64,000 nt of DNA from Eonycteris spelaea (GCA_003508835.1 PUFA01000007.1:21475001-21539000), one strand, 5' to 3'. Positions 46,321 to 60,344 are shown, counted from the first letter of the stretch. Made by a program: numbers and translations. Notes: generated from the sequence alone by a model not told the origin.

Positions 46321-47247
46321 TGAAGGTCTGCGTCCCCCTTCCACCACTCCGCACCCCTCTTTGACGCTTGCCTGAGCCCCGAAAGATGGGGCTACACGTC
46401 GCTGGGCAGAAGCAGAGGAAGGGGCTCACTGCAGGGTCCCCCGAAGGGACACGTGCTTAGAACTCTGAGATTTGGTGACTAGATCCCTCGACACCTCCCT
46501 AGTCCCCAAGCCTGGTCCAGAGCCTCTGAGCTGGTGCCAGTGCGCACCGCTCCTGGGGGTGGGAGGGAGGGTCCATCGGTGGATGCAGGTCCCTCGCCTT
46601 CTAGGGGAAGGGGACGTCGAGGCGTTGAAGCTATCCGATTCTCAGATATGAGCTGGAGACACCAATTTTGCCCCAACCCGGGATTCCAGGACCAGGCTGG
46701 GCGCATAGTGGACCTGCGGCTGGTTCTCCGCTGGGAGGCGCACAGGGAAGTGTTCCGAGGGCCAGACACCCAATGCCCCTCGGGGGTGGGAGGCAGAGCC
46801 AGACCCAGGTTCCAAGTCAGACCCTTAAACTTAGGGGTGCCGCTGCGGCTACCCCAAAGTCAGACCTGAGATCCCCCCACAGCGAGGGACCTGACACTCA
46901 GCTGGTCAGAGCAGCACGGAGCGATCGCTCAAGACAGGAAGGTCTTTCTCCCCATCTCTGTGTCTCTGGGTCTGTTCTCTGTCCGCGCGTCTCGCTGACT
47001 TTGTATCTCTTTCCTTGACTGTCTCTGTCCCTATCCCTGGATTTGTCTTCTTTTTCTTTCTCCCCTTCCCTCCCTAAGGAAACGTGGCTTCTCTCTCTTC
47101 TTCTTTCCCTCCCTCTCTCAGGCTCAGCTGAGGGAGGGGCATGGGCTCAGTAACTGGGAAAATATATTTGGGTTCAGAAGGGCCTTCCCTGTTGAAACAT
47201 GGGCAGCTCGTAGGATCCCCCATGCAGTGACCCACCAGTCTGGGTGC

Positions 47248-47293
47248 ACACACATACACACACACACAAACACACACACACAAACACACACAC
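47248..47293. repeat. (CA)n microsatellite in intron 1
   Basis: Interrupted CA repeat with occasional AAACAC. Confidence 0.9.
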
Positions 47294-47639
47294 ATCCAAA
47301 TATCATCTCAAGGGTCTCTGCTTGCTGACTTCTACCTACTGCAACTAATATAAACTTGGCCAGACAAGAGCCAAATGCATAGACTTAAAGGACTGGGTAG
47401 CTTGGACTTCCACCTACCTGTCCCTGGTCACTAGACTGACGGTAGGGAAACCAGCCACAGGATAGGAACCTAAGTCAGGGAGGCATGGGTATGAGGTCTC
47501 CTTGTCCTTCATTAGGCAAAGAGCTCAGTCACCATGCTCTCTGAGGAAGGCTCCTGGTCCCAGTCACAGGGAGCACACGCCAGCAGACAGGCCAGGTGGA
47601 GGAGGGGAGAGGGCTTGAACTGGTTGTGGGGAGAGCTGG

Positions 47640-47725
47640 GTTCTAGTCTTGCCTCCCACTGTGAGCCTGGGCCATGCCACCCGGCTCTGGGCCTCAGTTT
47701 CTTTGTCTATGAAATGCACAAAAGT
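47640..47725 (+). repeat. MIR fragment
   Basis: GGGCCTCAGTTTCTTTGTCT after TTGCCTCCCACTGTGAGCCT. Confidence 0.65.
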
Positions 47726-48174
47726 TGGATCAGGTCTTTTTCAGGATGGCCTGGCACAGAGCCTAGGAATAAAGTGACAGGGATCTGGGCTCCACACGCC
47801 CCTCCGGAATTAATACCAGATACTGGTCAGATAGAGGAGGTCTGTTGGAGCTCGTACCCTTGCAGACAAGGGGCTTTGTGGAGACCTGATGTGAGGTTCC
47901 CTCACCCTCAGCAGCTCTCAGTTGGCCTTTCTTCTGAATGAACTCTGCCGCCTCCAGCCTCTTCCTGCTGCTCCATTCAGCCTTGCATCCCAGCTGCTCA
48001 TCTGGGCCTTAGTCCAGAGCAGGAAAGGAGGCATGATCAGACAGTGGTATCCAGCACTGGGACGGGGTAGGGAAAGCCCTGCTGGGGAAGTTCTTGACCT
48101 GGGGCCCAGGCCAGGCCAGGCCAGGCAGGGGGTGAGGAAAGGATTTCTAAGAGGAGGGAGAATGAACTCCTGGG

Positions 48175-48375
48175 CTGGGAATCGGGAAATTTGGTTCTAG
48201 CTGTACTTCTGCCACCAGCCAGCTGGGCAGTTCAGACGAGCAACTTTTCTTCCTCTGGGCCTTGGTTTCCTCGTCTGAAAATGGAGATATAGAACCTTCC
48301 CCATAGTGTTATTGTAGAGACTTAGTAACAAACTTAATTAAAGATTAACGTAGGGTGATGCCTGGCAGGTAAGTT
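48175..48375 (+). repeat. MIR
   Basis: GGGCCTTGGTTTCCTCGTCT, AAAATGGAGATATAGAACCT and GTGATGCCTGGCAGG. Confidence 0.75.
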
Positions 48376-49819
48376 TTCATAGTTAACTTGCTCCAGAGAC
48401 TAGATAGGGTGGCAGTAAGGACTACTCAGGTAGGGGTTGCTGTGTGACTTTGAGCAAGTCACTTTCCTTCTCTGTTGCTTACATTTAGATGTTTAAGGTC
48501 TCTTCCAGCTGGGACCCCATGCCAACCCCACCCCCAACTCCCTCTTCATTCTGCATGAGGATAGGAAAATATTTCCAGGGTTAAAGATCAAAAGGGATGG
48601 AGTCTGTGTGCTTCTCAGTCTGGAAGATAAAGAGTAGGGTATTCACTATCCTTCTGAAAAATCCAGATAAAGGCCATAAAGTCGCATGTGCTCTGTTGCT
48701 CTGTGCAAAAAGCAAACATCAATAAGTACGCTCACCCTGAACACTACTATGTAAGAAACACATATTCTCTTGGACAGAGACAGGAGAATAAGTAAGCAAA
48801 GTCAAGTCAAGTGTGCTTGGAAATGGCCAGAAGTACTTTATTTTTCCTTCTGTGGAGATATCTTCGTGCTATTGCAATCTTGTCTATGTGATTCTCAGAG
48901 AACCCCTCAGAAGGGGCTGCCCTTCCTGCCAGATGTGGGGGCCTCTCCTCTCCTCCCCACCCCACTCTCCTACAGTTCCCCACGTGGCCGCTCTAGAGCC
49001 CTCTTCCCTGTACTCTGTGATTCTTCAGCCCCCAGGCAGGTATGAGAGGATCTGGTGCTCAAGAAACTGGGATAAAGGACCAGAGGGAGAACAGGTTATG
49101 TCTCCAGATAGAGATTAGGTCTGTGTGCTTCTTGCCTCATTCCTCTAGCTAAGGGGAAGGGATGACTCTGGTTTCTGTAGAGGAAAAATGGCTTTAGATC
49201 CCAGAGAAGCCCCAGCTGGGAGGGTGTGGAGAGGAGGAGGAGGAAGAGTTCTGTTGTCTCAGAGGGGAGCAGCAGGAAGCTTGGAGGATGTTTGCCCAGC
49301 ACACTCATTCACCTCCCAGCAGCTGGGGAGGCCAGGTATGAGAATGATAGGAACCCAGGGACCAGCCCAGGAGAAAGGAGGTGTGAGGGCTAAGCCTGAT
49401 CATTGCTCACCAGCCCCAAGACTGGCTTCTCTTGAGCTAAATGGGGAAGCAGAGAACCACCATCACCACCATCCCAGGCTTGGGGGGATTTAGGGAGATT
49501 AGAGAAGTATGCGAGTTTGACTGTTCCTATGTCTGTGTGTGGGCCTTTCACAGCCTTTAAATGGGGAGGGGTGTGAGTGTGTGTGCTCATGCATGTTTCT
49601 CTTTAAATTCTCACCAACAGGAAAAAGGACCCAAGGGCCAAGGCACTCTGGTCTCAGAATAGAATCTACTAGAAAAGAACTAATGGAGAAAAACTAATGA
49701 AGGAGCCCAAATCTCAGGGCTCCTATTCAGGAAGAGAGACTCTCCCTGGATACCTACCTCTTTCTCCTCTAAAACACTGATTTGTTTGGGGCAGGGGGTT
49801 TTAATTTTGTTTTTGCTTC

Positions 49820-49960
49820 CCCTACTGGGATATGAGTTCCTTGAGAGCAGGGGTTTGTCTTGTCCGCTGCTGTATCCTCAGTGCCACACACAATGCTCAG
49901 CACAGAATAGGCCTCAACCAACCAGTGCTGAATGAATGAATGAATGAATGAATGGGAACC
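49820..49960 (+). repeat. L2 3' end with (AATG)n
   Basis: GTTCCTTGAGAGCAGGGGTT, CAATGCTCAGCACAGAATAG and tandem AATG at 49932-49953. Confidence 0.7.
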
Positions 49961-50259
49961 CAGGCCAGACCCCACATTTTATAGGGGGAGGAAAAAGGGT
50001 GCTTAAGCTCATTTACTTCCAGCCGCCAGAGTCCTGCAGCCTGCACTGTTTCTAAAATTCAGGAAGAGCTCTCCATGCTCACCAATGCGCTGTCATTGCC
50101 TTGAGCCTCCCCATCCTGCGTGGGGCATAGGCCCACAAGCCCCTGGTCCAGGACAGCCTAGAGCTGACTGAGCCACAGTAGATTTGACCTCATGGTTTAG
50201 GCCTCAGACTTTAAGCACTGGCTTCCATTTTCCCCAGTTTCTTCTTGTTCAAGTTGCTT

Positions 50260-50610
50260 TGAGACTCCTGGATCCCCAATCACCAACTTAAAACTAAGTC
50301 TTTCGGAGTCCTGCCTCAGGGCTTTGCACATGTTGTTCCTGACATCTAGAGCGTTTCCCTTCCGTTCTCTCCAACTCATCTTCCTCAGCTCAAATGTCAC
50401 CTCTTTAAAGAAGGCTCCCCAACCACCTCAATTGGGACCTTCTGTAAATTTTCTGTTTCAGTCCTTTGGTTTCTTCATAGCCCTTATCTAAGTTTGCAGT
50501 TATTGTATTGATTTATTGTCCATTTCCTCTGTGAAAAATCACATTCCATGAGAACAGACATCATGTCAGTTTTGTTCACTGTCAGAAACCTAGCACAGTA
50601 CCATGATACA
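50260..50610 (+). repeat. L2 3' part
   Basis: CTCAGGGCTTTGCACATGTT, CTCAAATGTCACCTCTTTAA and GAAACCTAGCACAGTACC. Confidence 0.8.
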
Positions 50611-52834
50611 AAATAGTGCATAATATAGTAAAATTCTACCATAAAGCAATAAGCCAAGTCCCAGTTTTCAATCATGTAAAATATGGAGTTATGCTATTAT
50701 AGGATCAATGAAAAACAATATTTTTAGTGAATCTGTACTATCATAAAAAGCACAAAAGTAAAGATTGTGAAAACTTACTGCCTGTAGCAAACCAAACTGA
50801 GAAAGTTCCCAAGGAGCATGAAGCAGTCAATTCTTTATCAACCCCACAGATAAGAGTTTTACCCACCTTTATTTGAGATGCGCCCCAGGCATAGGACAGA
50901 AGCCAAGGTTTGGTCACAGTGTAGTGGACTTTGCTCCATTTCAAAGATTTACTGTATTTGTAAAGAAAACTACTTCAGACCGGGACAATCCCTGTAAGGG
51001 AAAGGAGAGAATGGTTTTTTTAAAAAAGACAGGCCTGAGTATTCAAGAAGCATACTGATAATTCCAGAAGGGACCCTGAGGTTCTGGCCTGGCCCTGAGG
51101 GTGATGGAGGTGCTGGATCCCGGGAAGATGCTGTTTGTACCCTGATCCGCTCTGAGGTCCCTCCGGCTTCCCTGGGCCAGCTGGGGATTCATTTGGTTGT
51201 TCCTCAGTACACACATCTTGTCTTTTCATAACTGGGCACCAAAGGAGCACCTATGCCAGTCACTATACATAGTGACCTCTGGCTACTCGCAGCTAAATGA
51301 GAGAGACAGAGGGAAAGAGAAGAGGCACCACGATGGAGCACTGTGGGAGCCTGAAGAGGAGCAACCAGCTGAGCTGGAGGTCACAGAAGGTTCCTCAGAG
51401 GAGGCGACCTCCGCACCCTCCCTCCCCAATGTGTCCATCCAGACTGGAAAAGGAAGTACTGGAAAACATTTCAGCAGGAAGAGCTGAAGCTATGTCCCTT
51501 TTATTGAGATATCGTTGTCCCCTGTGCAGATGAAAAACTGAGAATTAGAGAAGAGGGGACATCTTAACTTTGTTCTTGGGGCTGGGGTCCCATGAAGTGA
51601 GTCAAAGGAGGGCAGAACTGTCTTCTCTTCTGCTCTTGTACTGTTGTGAACTTTGCTCTCTAGAGGAAGGAAAGTTTGGGATATCAGATATGAGAGGGGC
51701 CCCACCTTCATCCTCACCCCCTCCTACCCTTGGGGTACTGTGGTCACCTAGAGAGTTAGAAGCAGAGCGAGCCGGTTACCTGGCCAGTGAGAGGAGAGGC
51801 CCCACATCCCATCCAGTGCCCTCTCCTCATGCTCACCCTGGGATGCTGCTCCCTTGCCCACCTGGAAACTCAGACCTTTGCTCTCTGCAGCTCCCGGGAC
51901 TCCCCATCTGGCCTAGCTACGTGGCTTCTGTGCCAGGAGAGAGGAAGATGAAGGCCATCCTGCTTTGTGGCTTCCCTCCCCATTTCATGTGCCCCCCATA
52001 AGTCTTGGTACTGAGGCCCTCCCAGAGCATCCCTCTCTAGGGCCTGGCTTGCCCTTGAACCTCCCTCAAGAAACCAGCTCCAGATGCTAGAGAACAGGCT
52101 GTTCTTCTGGAAGTCTCAGCACTCCAGGGGGCAGGATGGAGGAGGAAGATTTGGGTGGAGTTATCGTCAAGACTATGAGCATTGCTCTGGCTGGAACACT
52201 ATGTAACCCCCTTGAGCAGACTAAGGGAAGCCAGAGTTAAGTGGCAGGACACTTGACCAGACTAGGGAGAAGGTAGGGGTGGGGGTACCTGGTTCAGAAG
52301 CAGCTGGGAGAGGGAAGATATGGCCCACAACTCCGATCATCAGAGAAAACATGCTAAAAGTATTGATTTCCTTGGACTGTCAAAGATCCTGATCCTATGA
52401 CCTCAACACACCATATCATCCACATGGCCAACTGGACAGCTGCAGCAATAGTCGGCTTCCCTGCTACTGAGTTCAGTGTGCCTCCTCTCCCAACTCTCCT
52501 GGGACAGAGCCCTCACTGCAGCTTCCTTGGCCCTTGGCTTTTGGCCCGGGAGCCACTTCACCCATCACCGAAAGGCTGACACATCTGGGCTGGGCTGTGT
52601 GGTCCGACATAACAGCTGGACAGCAGCAGCTGTCCGCTTCTTCCCTTTCCAAAAGAATAACAAAAATGAAAGCAGCAGTGGAGTAAGACAGGCTCTTCAG
52701 GCCCCTGAGGAGAGCCAGGAGGCAGTTCTAAGGCAGCGACTGACGGGATTGCTTCAGGGGCAGACAGGCCCAAGCCTTTGCCTGTGGGTCCCCTCTGCCT
52801 GGAATGTCCTCACCTCTCCTCCCTTCGTTGCCCT

Positions 52835-52900
52835 AACTCACTGTGTGACCTCGGGCAAATCACTTCCTCCTTCGGGGCCTTAGCTTCCTCACTGCTGAAC
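52835..52900 (+). repeat. MIR fragment
   Basis: CTGTGTGACCTCGGGCAAAT and GGCCTTAGCTTCCTCACTGC. Confidence 0.75.
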
Positions 52901-53005
52901 TAGACTGAGAATTCTTTGAGGGCAGGGAGTGCCAGGCAGTTATTTTTGTCTATGGCTGTAGTGATAGCTATAGTGACCAAGTGCTCGGGAAATGTTTGTT
53001 TCTTG

Positions 53006-53030
53006 GATGGATGGATGGATGGATGGATCT
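53006..53030. repeat. (GGAT)n microsatellite
   Basis: Five to six tandem GGAT units. Confidence 0.9.
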
Positions 53031-53569
53031 AAGGAAGGAAGAAATGGTGAGGGTGATGAATGGATGAATGGGGTGGGTGGATCATGGCAGAAAGGGCGCT
53101 GCCACACTTCCAGCTTGGATGGCACTTTTTTTTTTAAGTGAAGTTTATTTATTTACTTACTTACTTACTTATTTAAATAGTAAATATTGACCTAAATCCC
53201 ACATCTACCCTCACTTTACCATGATGGCCTTTTCTATTATGAAATAGATTGTTCCCATAAAAAATATATATAATGCATGCATATGAATTATAAAGCAGAA
53301 GAAAATGGACACCTGGGTCTTCACTGCCCAGCTGAAAAAACAGACTCAGCTTTGACTATCGTGGTGTCTCAAAGCCGCATGAGTCAGAAGAAGAGGTGAG
53401 CTAGAAACCCTGATCCACCCACTCTGGGCAGATTCTGAACAGGAATGTCTTGAGACCTGGCATCTCCTCCCAGATCCGACCTGACTAGACAGCGAATCCA
53501 CAGGTCAAATGGCAATACCTAGACCAGAACTGGGGAGCTGAGCCTTATCTGAGGTGGGGTGGCATGGCC

Positions 53570-53800
53570 ATTAATGGTCACCTTCAGTTGCTCAGACCCA
53601 GGAGCAAATCCTGGCTCTTACAGTTTTGTCATCTGCGTGAGCTTGGACCGGTACCTTCACCTCTCCCAGCTTATTTTCCTCCTCCATGAAGTTGGAGTGA
53701 TCGTAGAACATAGGGTTCAGATGAAAATTCAATTAGATAACTCTTGTAAAAAGCCTAGCACAGTGTGTGGCACATAGTAAACCCTCTCTAAACAATAGTT
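53570..53800 (+). repeat. MIR
   Basis: AATCCTGGCTCTTACAGTTT, CATCTGCGTGAGCTTGGACC and AGCACAGTGTGTGGCACATA. Confidence 0.8.
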
Positions 53801-54179
53801 GTCGGTGCTGCTTTTATTCTGATTGTTGCTGTCATTACCTGAAAGGAAGGTCCCCAGTACTGGAAAGCCCTTGGAGGGATGTCCCACCTTCTCCATCCCG
53901 TGCTGAGCCCTGATTATAGTCACTTTATTTTCTTATCTATCTGACCTCTCTGGAGCTTGAAAACTCTTTTGGACAAAGCCAAGAGTTGCTGGGCCCCTTC
54001 TCGGGGGTCTGTCTTTCTGGGCATCAGGAGAGGAATGACCAGGGATAAGCAAAACGAGGGCCCCAGTGAGGACCTAGTGCATGGAGTAGGTAGGGGGCCC
54101 ATATTTTGTTTCTAGTACTGTACTAGGTGTTAGGATGGGGCAGCAAGATATCAACCATTCCTTCAACAACCAGTGTTGT

Positions 54180-54440
54180 TGTGTGTGCTTAAGAGCACAA
54201 GCTCTGCAATCAAAGCTTGGGTTTAAACCCTGGCTCAACCTCTTGCTAACTGAATGAACCTGGCTAAGCTACTTAACTTCTCTGTGCCTTGGTTTCTCAG
54301 CCACTAAGGGGGGCACTAATAGTAACTGCCTAATCTTCTGAAACTTAAATTAGATAGATACTGTGTGGAAGGAGCTAGGATAGAGCCTGGGACAAAAATA
54401 TTAGCTATTATTATTATCATTACTATTAGGTATTACTATT
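54180..54440 (+). repeat. MIR, nearly full length
   Basis: CTTAAGAGCACAAGCTCTGC, TAACTTCTCTGTGCCTTGGT and ATTAGCTATTATTATTATCA. Confidence 0.9.
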
Positions 54441-56392
54441 AGGCATATCATTATTATTAGGCCCTGTGCGAGGCCCTGTAGATGAACTCTATCCTACATC
54501 CTACCCTCAAGGAGGTTCAAGTTTAGAATGAGATATGGGTCCCATTATGCATAATTAGAGTTCAAGGCATGATATTAGGCAGTGACCTAACAGTCTATAA
54601 GTGCTATAGTGGTGCAAGAGGGAGAGAACACTTCCAGCTGGGTGATCACGGAAGGCTTCCTGGAGGAAGTGGCATCCAAATTGGGCTTTATAGGATGATA
54701 GGAGTTGGAATAGGAAGATAAAGAGCAAGGGCATCCAGGCACAAGGACGGGTACAAGCAAATGTCCTGCAATGGTGGCGCTCACAGCAGGTTCAAGTAGC
54801 TGGGAGTAGTCATTCAACCAAGCTAAAGGAAAGACAAAGATGAGTGGCTCCAGCTATAGTGATAAGTCAAGGTCCTTTTACAACAGACCTTGAATGCAGT
54901 ACGTAAGAGCTGGGAGTTTTATCAACTGGCAGGAGGCAGCCAGTGACAGTTCTGAGCTAGACATAGTGGTGGTCGCAGGAACTCTGAACTGTCTTAGTGC
55001 TGGGAGAGCTAGAGTCCATTAGGGGTTGTCAGCTGTCAGCCTGTCTGGATGATGAAAGACCCTCCCCGAAAGAATATAGAATTGTGAGCCCTCCCTGAGC
55101 CCAGAGCAGCCCAAGGCAGCAGCTGACTTCCACCCTCTGCCCTGATGTGACTTTCTCACTGGGCCAGGAGTACCAGTTCCCTTCTGGCTCTTTCATCCCC
55201 AGCACTCAGGCCAGGCTGACCTGGGGAGGTCTAAGGCAACTCTGCCTTTGCAGAGGGACAGGCTGTCCCTCTTCATGCTGAGAGCCCTGGCCTGAATCAC
55301 GTCCTTCCTCCTGGTCCAACCCTGGATAGTAACAAGGTTCCCCTACCCGTCCTATAGCTCAGGACCCTCCACTATCAGGCAAAGCATGCCCCTATTGGCC
55401 CCAGAGGCCTAGAAGCATTTGAGCCCTCTTTCTGAGCACAGCCCAGCCTGGCACCTCACCTCCTTGGCCCTCCCACCCATCAGCTGGGACTAGATGCCCA
55501 GAGCTCCTTTCATCGTTCTTCCAGAGAAGAAGCCCAGCCCTGCCCTCTGCCGCCCTAAAGCCTTCACCCCTTCCTCTCCCAGGGCTGCAAATCAGTTCCA
55601 CATTGGGGATCTGGCATGTACTATCTGCTCAGAACTTTCCCCTCCCAGTTAGCTCAGGCTCCCATTTGCCCCCACCCCACATGGTCAGCCCATGGGGTCT
55701 GCAGAAGCGGAAGGGCTCCTGCCTCCAGTGACCCCTTCAGAAGTCTGAGAGGGAGGTGGACTGTGGCAAGGTATCAGAGGGAGAGTGGACCGAGGCCCTC
55801 CCAGGGAGAGATGAAAGAGGAAGGATAGAAAGGGGGAGGGGTAGTGGTGAAGGCGGTGCTTGAGCAAGCATATGAGGGGATGAGGGGTTGGGGGTGGTGA
55901 GGAAAGGAGCGAGGTAGTTCCCAGCTCAGCACATTCCTGAGACATCTGGACGTGCTGGAAGGGCCCCAGCTGGCCTGCATGGCTGTGGCTCCAGATTCTC
56001 TGCTCTGTGATGTCAGGACCCAGCATTTTCCCCCTCCTCTGAGTCCTACTGGCCTGGGGTCCACCTTGGGGCTAAGTGCTGGGTTCTCTTCCCTGAACCC
56101 CTTACCCTCAGTGAACAAGAAAGAGGCCCCCGGGGCAGCGGTGGAAATGCCTGCCCCAGAGGAAGGCCTCAGCTGGTGGTGTAGAAGACAGACCTAGAAG
56201 ACCCAGGGGTTTGCCCATGCAACTGGCTCAAGGAGACCCTCCTTTGGGCAGATGCCAGCCCCTTCCCTTCTCCTTGGGAGGGAGATGAAGACAGAGGACA
56301 GACTCTGGAAACGACTGCTTACCTTGAGCTGTGTGATCCTGGGCGAGTCCACTCCCTTCCTTGGCTCTCAGTTCTCCTCTCTGTAATCATGA

Positions 56393-56640
56393 CAGCTACA
56401 TTTAATGAGAGCCTTCTATGTGTCCTGCATTGTATAAAGCTCTTTACAAATGTTATCTCATTTCATCCTCACAGCAATCTGGGGGTAGATATAAGTGCCC
56501 CTATTTTACAGCTGAGACTGAGGCTTGGACAGGTTAGTAATATGCCCAAGGCTACACAATAGGTCACAGAGCCAGGATTAAGACCGGGTCTGTCTGTCTC
56601 CCTCACTCATAACCATTGAACTACACTGCCTCCACAAATA
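56393..56640 (-). repeat. MIR, nearly full length
   Basis: AAGCTCTTTACAAATGTTAT, CATTTCATCCTCACAGCAAT and AGGTCACAGAGCCAGGATTA. Confidence 0.9.
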
Positions 56641-57687
56641 AAAGGAAATGGACCTAATGATGCTAGAAGTCCTTTGAGCTCTAAAATCGTAATGATTTCT
56701 TTTGGCTATCGTGGGGATCTTCAAGAAGGGCAGGGGCAGGCATTAGTCATACACTGAGTGGGGGAAGAAGGGCAGAGGCATCTGGCTGTTAAGCATTAGA
56801 TGGGGCAGGAGTCTTTGGAAGTCCCCATAGAGGTCCAGGCCCCAGGGGCTGGAGTCACAGCCTGATCCCCAGCCGGGCCCAGGGGTCCCACACCTTCCCT
56901 AAAAGAAGGGAGTAAATAAGGAGAGAGAATGAGCTTCTTCCAAAAATAAAACCTGAGGACAACTCAGACAGGCCAGGACGCTGAGGAAGCCAAAGCTTGA
57001 ATGCTGAGTGAACTGAGGAGAAGGAAGAGGCCAAGGGAATTCCAGCCAGAGCCCGGTGGCCGGCTCCAGCCAAGGAGGGCCTTCCAGCTGGCCAAGGGCT
57101 GGGAGCGCAGTTCAGCCGGTTGGCCACTGGGCTCTGTTTATATTCTTGGACCTGGCCTAAGCTTGGGGCAGCTCCTCCAGTGCTGAGTAGGGGGCTGTGG
57201 TTCCCATGTACCTGGTCTAGCTGGGGCTTAAGAACAAAAAGGCCTTGAGGAAGAAAAACCTGGAGAATGGGTACAACAAGCCCCAATAAGGAGGAGCCGA
57301 GGGAAGGAGTCCAGGCGCATGGAAACTCTGCCTGGAGCGAGAGCAAGCTGGCACCAGAGTGGAATTCAGGGCAGTCATTCTTGGAGGCTCAGCTGCAGAA
57401 AAAAGGCCTCAGTTCTTCAGCTCACTGGCACATTCCTTCATTTAGCCACTCATTCAGTCAGCCAGTCAGTCAGCAAACATCTGGATATCTACAATGTACT
57501 GGGACCGATGCAAGGCTTTAGGGATACAGATGAGAATTGGACACATCAGGACATAAAGACAACGTGGCTGGATCATTTCAAGCTACACTAAGGAACTGGG
57601 AAACCATCTGAAGAGCAGTAAGGAGTCATCAATGGATATTGAGCAGAGGAGTCCCATGGTCATATTTGTGTTTAAAGATCCCTCTTG

Positions 57688-57735
57688 ATGCTCAGGAGAA
57701 TGCTCAGGAGAATGCTCAGGAGAATGCTCAGGAGA
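57688..57735. repeat. 12-bp minisatellite, four perfect copies
   Basis: ATGCTCAGGAGA is repeated four times head to tail without a mismatch. Confidence 0.97.
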
Positions 57736-57799
57736 CAGATCAGAATTCAAGCCTTAGACCGACCTTCGTAAAGGGGTAGTCACACCACTAGTCAGGAAA

Positions 57800-57880
57800 C
57801 CTTTGTGAGCATGAATTGTTTATCTCTGTATCCTCGGGGCTGGGCACACAGTAGGTACTCAGTAAACTGAACAAATGAAT
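57800..57880 (+). repeat. L2 3' end fragment
   Basis: CTGTATCCTCGGGGCTGGGC and ACACAGTAGGTACTCAGTAA. Confidence 0.65.
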
Positions 57881-58872
57881 CAACGGATGTGATGGGATGC
57901 CTTTATCCTCTCCAGAGGCCCCCAGCGCCAGCCCTGGCACTTAGTCTTCAGTGTCCTGAGCTGTCCCATAGGGATCCTCTGGCCACTGCCTATAGAACAA
58001 CATCTCCAACAGCCAAACCGTGGGCTGCTGTGCCCTTGGTGGTGCCAATCACAGCTAATCCCAGCCCTGGGCGGCGGCACTCGCTGCCATCGCTTCCTCT
58101 TGCCCACACAGTACCTGGCATCCATGCCAGGTTGGGCCACAGCACATGGGCTGCCTGGTCAGAAGATGCCAGGGGCTGGGTAGGTACCTGCAGGCCAGCT
58201 CTCCACTTTCCTGAGGGATCCACGTCCTGGCCAGGGAAGGGTCACCAGGGGGAACTAGAAAGCCAGGCTAAAAGGGCTGGGGGCTGGAGAAAACACACGC
58301 CCTCCCCCAGGACCCTGCTCTGCACAGAAGCAACCTCTGGTGGGTGCCAGCCTGCCCTTTCCTCTCTCCCTTCCTTTCTCGAGCGCACATGCACAGAAAA
58401 GCTCAGTCCCCGTGTCGCCCCTTCCTCCAGTCCCAGCCCTCACCATCTTAGCCCCAGGCAAGCCTGAGACTCCCAAAACTCCCTTGCTGGGGGTCACATG
58501 ATTCAGTCATCTCAGGCACGTGGCTTGGCGCTGTCAGCATTTAGTTCTGTGGTCGTGTGAGATTTTGCGGGCGTTCATGTGAGAGTGTGCATGTCCACAT
58601 CTGTGACTGTGTCGGGGGTGACTGCGCATGTGTGCACATATGGGAGCCTGTGTGTGTCTGATCACATCTGAGGAGTGTGCCCTCCTTAGGTCTGTGTTAG
58701 TGCCTGCCTGTGTCCGCCTGTGTGAGTCCATGAATGTGCATTAGCACCTATGCCAGGCTGTATATATGGAACTGTCTGTGTCCATGGGTGTGGATCTTAC
58801 ATTGGGTGATTCCCTGTGTAGATAGGAACCTCACAGCCCATGTATATGTAGCATGTGTACGTGTGCATGCAT

Positions 58873-58898
58873 GCACACACACACACACACACACACAG
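58873..58898. repeat. (CA)n microsatellite
   Basis: Perfect CA repeat in a longer TG/CA-rich stretch (58550-58900). Confidence 0.95.
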
Positions 58899-59194
58899 AA
58901 GCATTTCTGCTTATTTGGACTTGGGCTCTGTGGTGAATAGTTCAGTAGAGAGAAAATGTAAAACCTCAGCAGCCGCCTTCCCTGGGCCTGTGGGGAATGG
59001 GGGATGAGTGAGGTCGGAGGCTGGAACAATGTGCTCCCCTTCAGCCCCTGGCCCTGCCAGGAAGGCTCAGGGAGGGGCTGGTTTCTGGGACGGGGAGAAC
59101 TGGCTCCGTCCCTTCCTACTCCCCCAGAGAGTCCAGGGCAGCAGAAAAGAGTCTACTTTCTGAGGATTAGTTGATCTCATCACCTGCCACCCTT

Positions 59195-59300
59195 TCCTCC
59201 ACAGGAGCACAGACTATAATAGATGGGAAACTGAGGCCTAGAGAGAAAACGCCACCTGCTCCTGGGGTCACCTGAGTCTGAGTCCAGGGCCTTTCCCCTT
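59195..59300 (-). repeat. MIR fragment
   Basis: GATGGGAAACTGAGGCCTAG and CTGGGGTCACCTGAGTCTGA. Confidence 0.6.
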
Positions 59301-59442
59301 CACAAGACAGCTTTCAGGTCTAGCTCTGAAAAGGCAACCCTAATGCCTGGGCCGTGATGCTGAAGGACAAGAGCCTGACAGCTGTATACCTGGGGCCCAC
59401 CTCCCCTTCCCCAAGCCCCTCTGTGCTCTCTCCCCCTACTCA

Positions 59443-59476
<34 letters not shown>
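59443..59476. repeat. (CA)n microsatellite
   Basis: About 17 perfect CA units. Confidence 0.95.
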
Positions 59477-59478
<2 letters not shown>

Positions 59479-60344
59479 GGCATAGCAGTGACTCACACTG
59501 ATGGCCCTTTAGCTTGTAATGGGGGCAATTTTCAAGTGACCACGAGGCAAGTAACCGTCCAGGAATGTATGGGTCAGTGTGTGCATGGGGGGGAGGGTGA
59601 AGAGGGGGAGCCCAGCCTGCCAGGGAAAGGGAAGGGAGAAGTGTAAGAAGACTCTTCTCCCATCTCTCCCTAGAGCGCAACTGTCTCAGAAGGAATGTCC
59701 CCGCCAGGATTCCCCCCAGACTCCTTACCCTACAACTCCACCCAGACCCACTCTGGTCTCCTCCCTCCTTCCCCCAAGCAGAGACTGAATAAGCCGGGGT
59801 CAGGGGAGGGGCAGAAATCAGAGATGGGGGTGCAGGCGTCAGGGGCTAGGGGCGTGAGGGAAGGAAGGGGTCTCTCTGAGCCACCTCAGGTCAGGGGGAG
59901 ACCCTTTCTCTCACACGCATCCTCGTAGACAGCGGCACCTCCAGAGATTTTCCCTCTCTGCATTGACCCCAGTGGAGGAATTAGGGGAGGGAACTTAGGG
60001 AAACTTCAGACAGCCCTGCTGCTGGCTCAGAGTGTCCCCCCACTCCCACTGGGGACCGAGACCCCGCTGCCCCAACAATGCGCCCCGTGGTAGTTATTAG
60101 TGAAGGGGCAGAAGTTGCTGACCAGAAAAAGCTGCAAGATGTGGGGCCTGGCCTCCCCCTGGAGCCGGGGCGTCCAAGGAGATCCTCCCTCTCCACTTCC
60201 CCCAGCTCTCAGTGCGGGGTCAAGGCCATGCTACTGATACGGGTCTTAGGACACCATGGGACCTCCGGGCCCACCCAGACATCATTTCTGCCTCTGCCCC
60301 AGGCGCAGAAGGGGGCACAAGGCCAGACCCAGTATACCGTGCTC

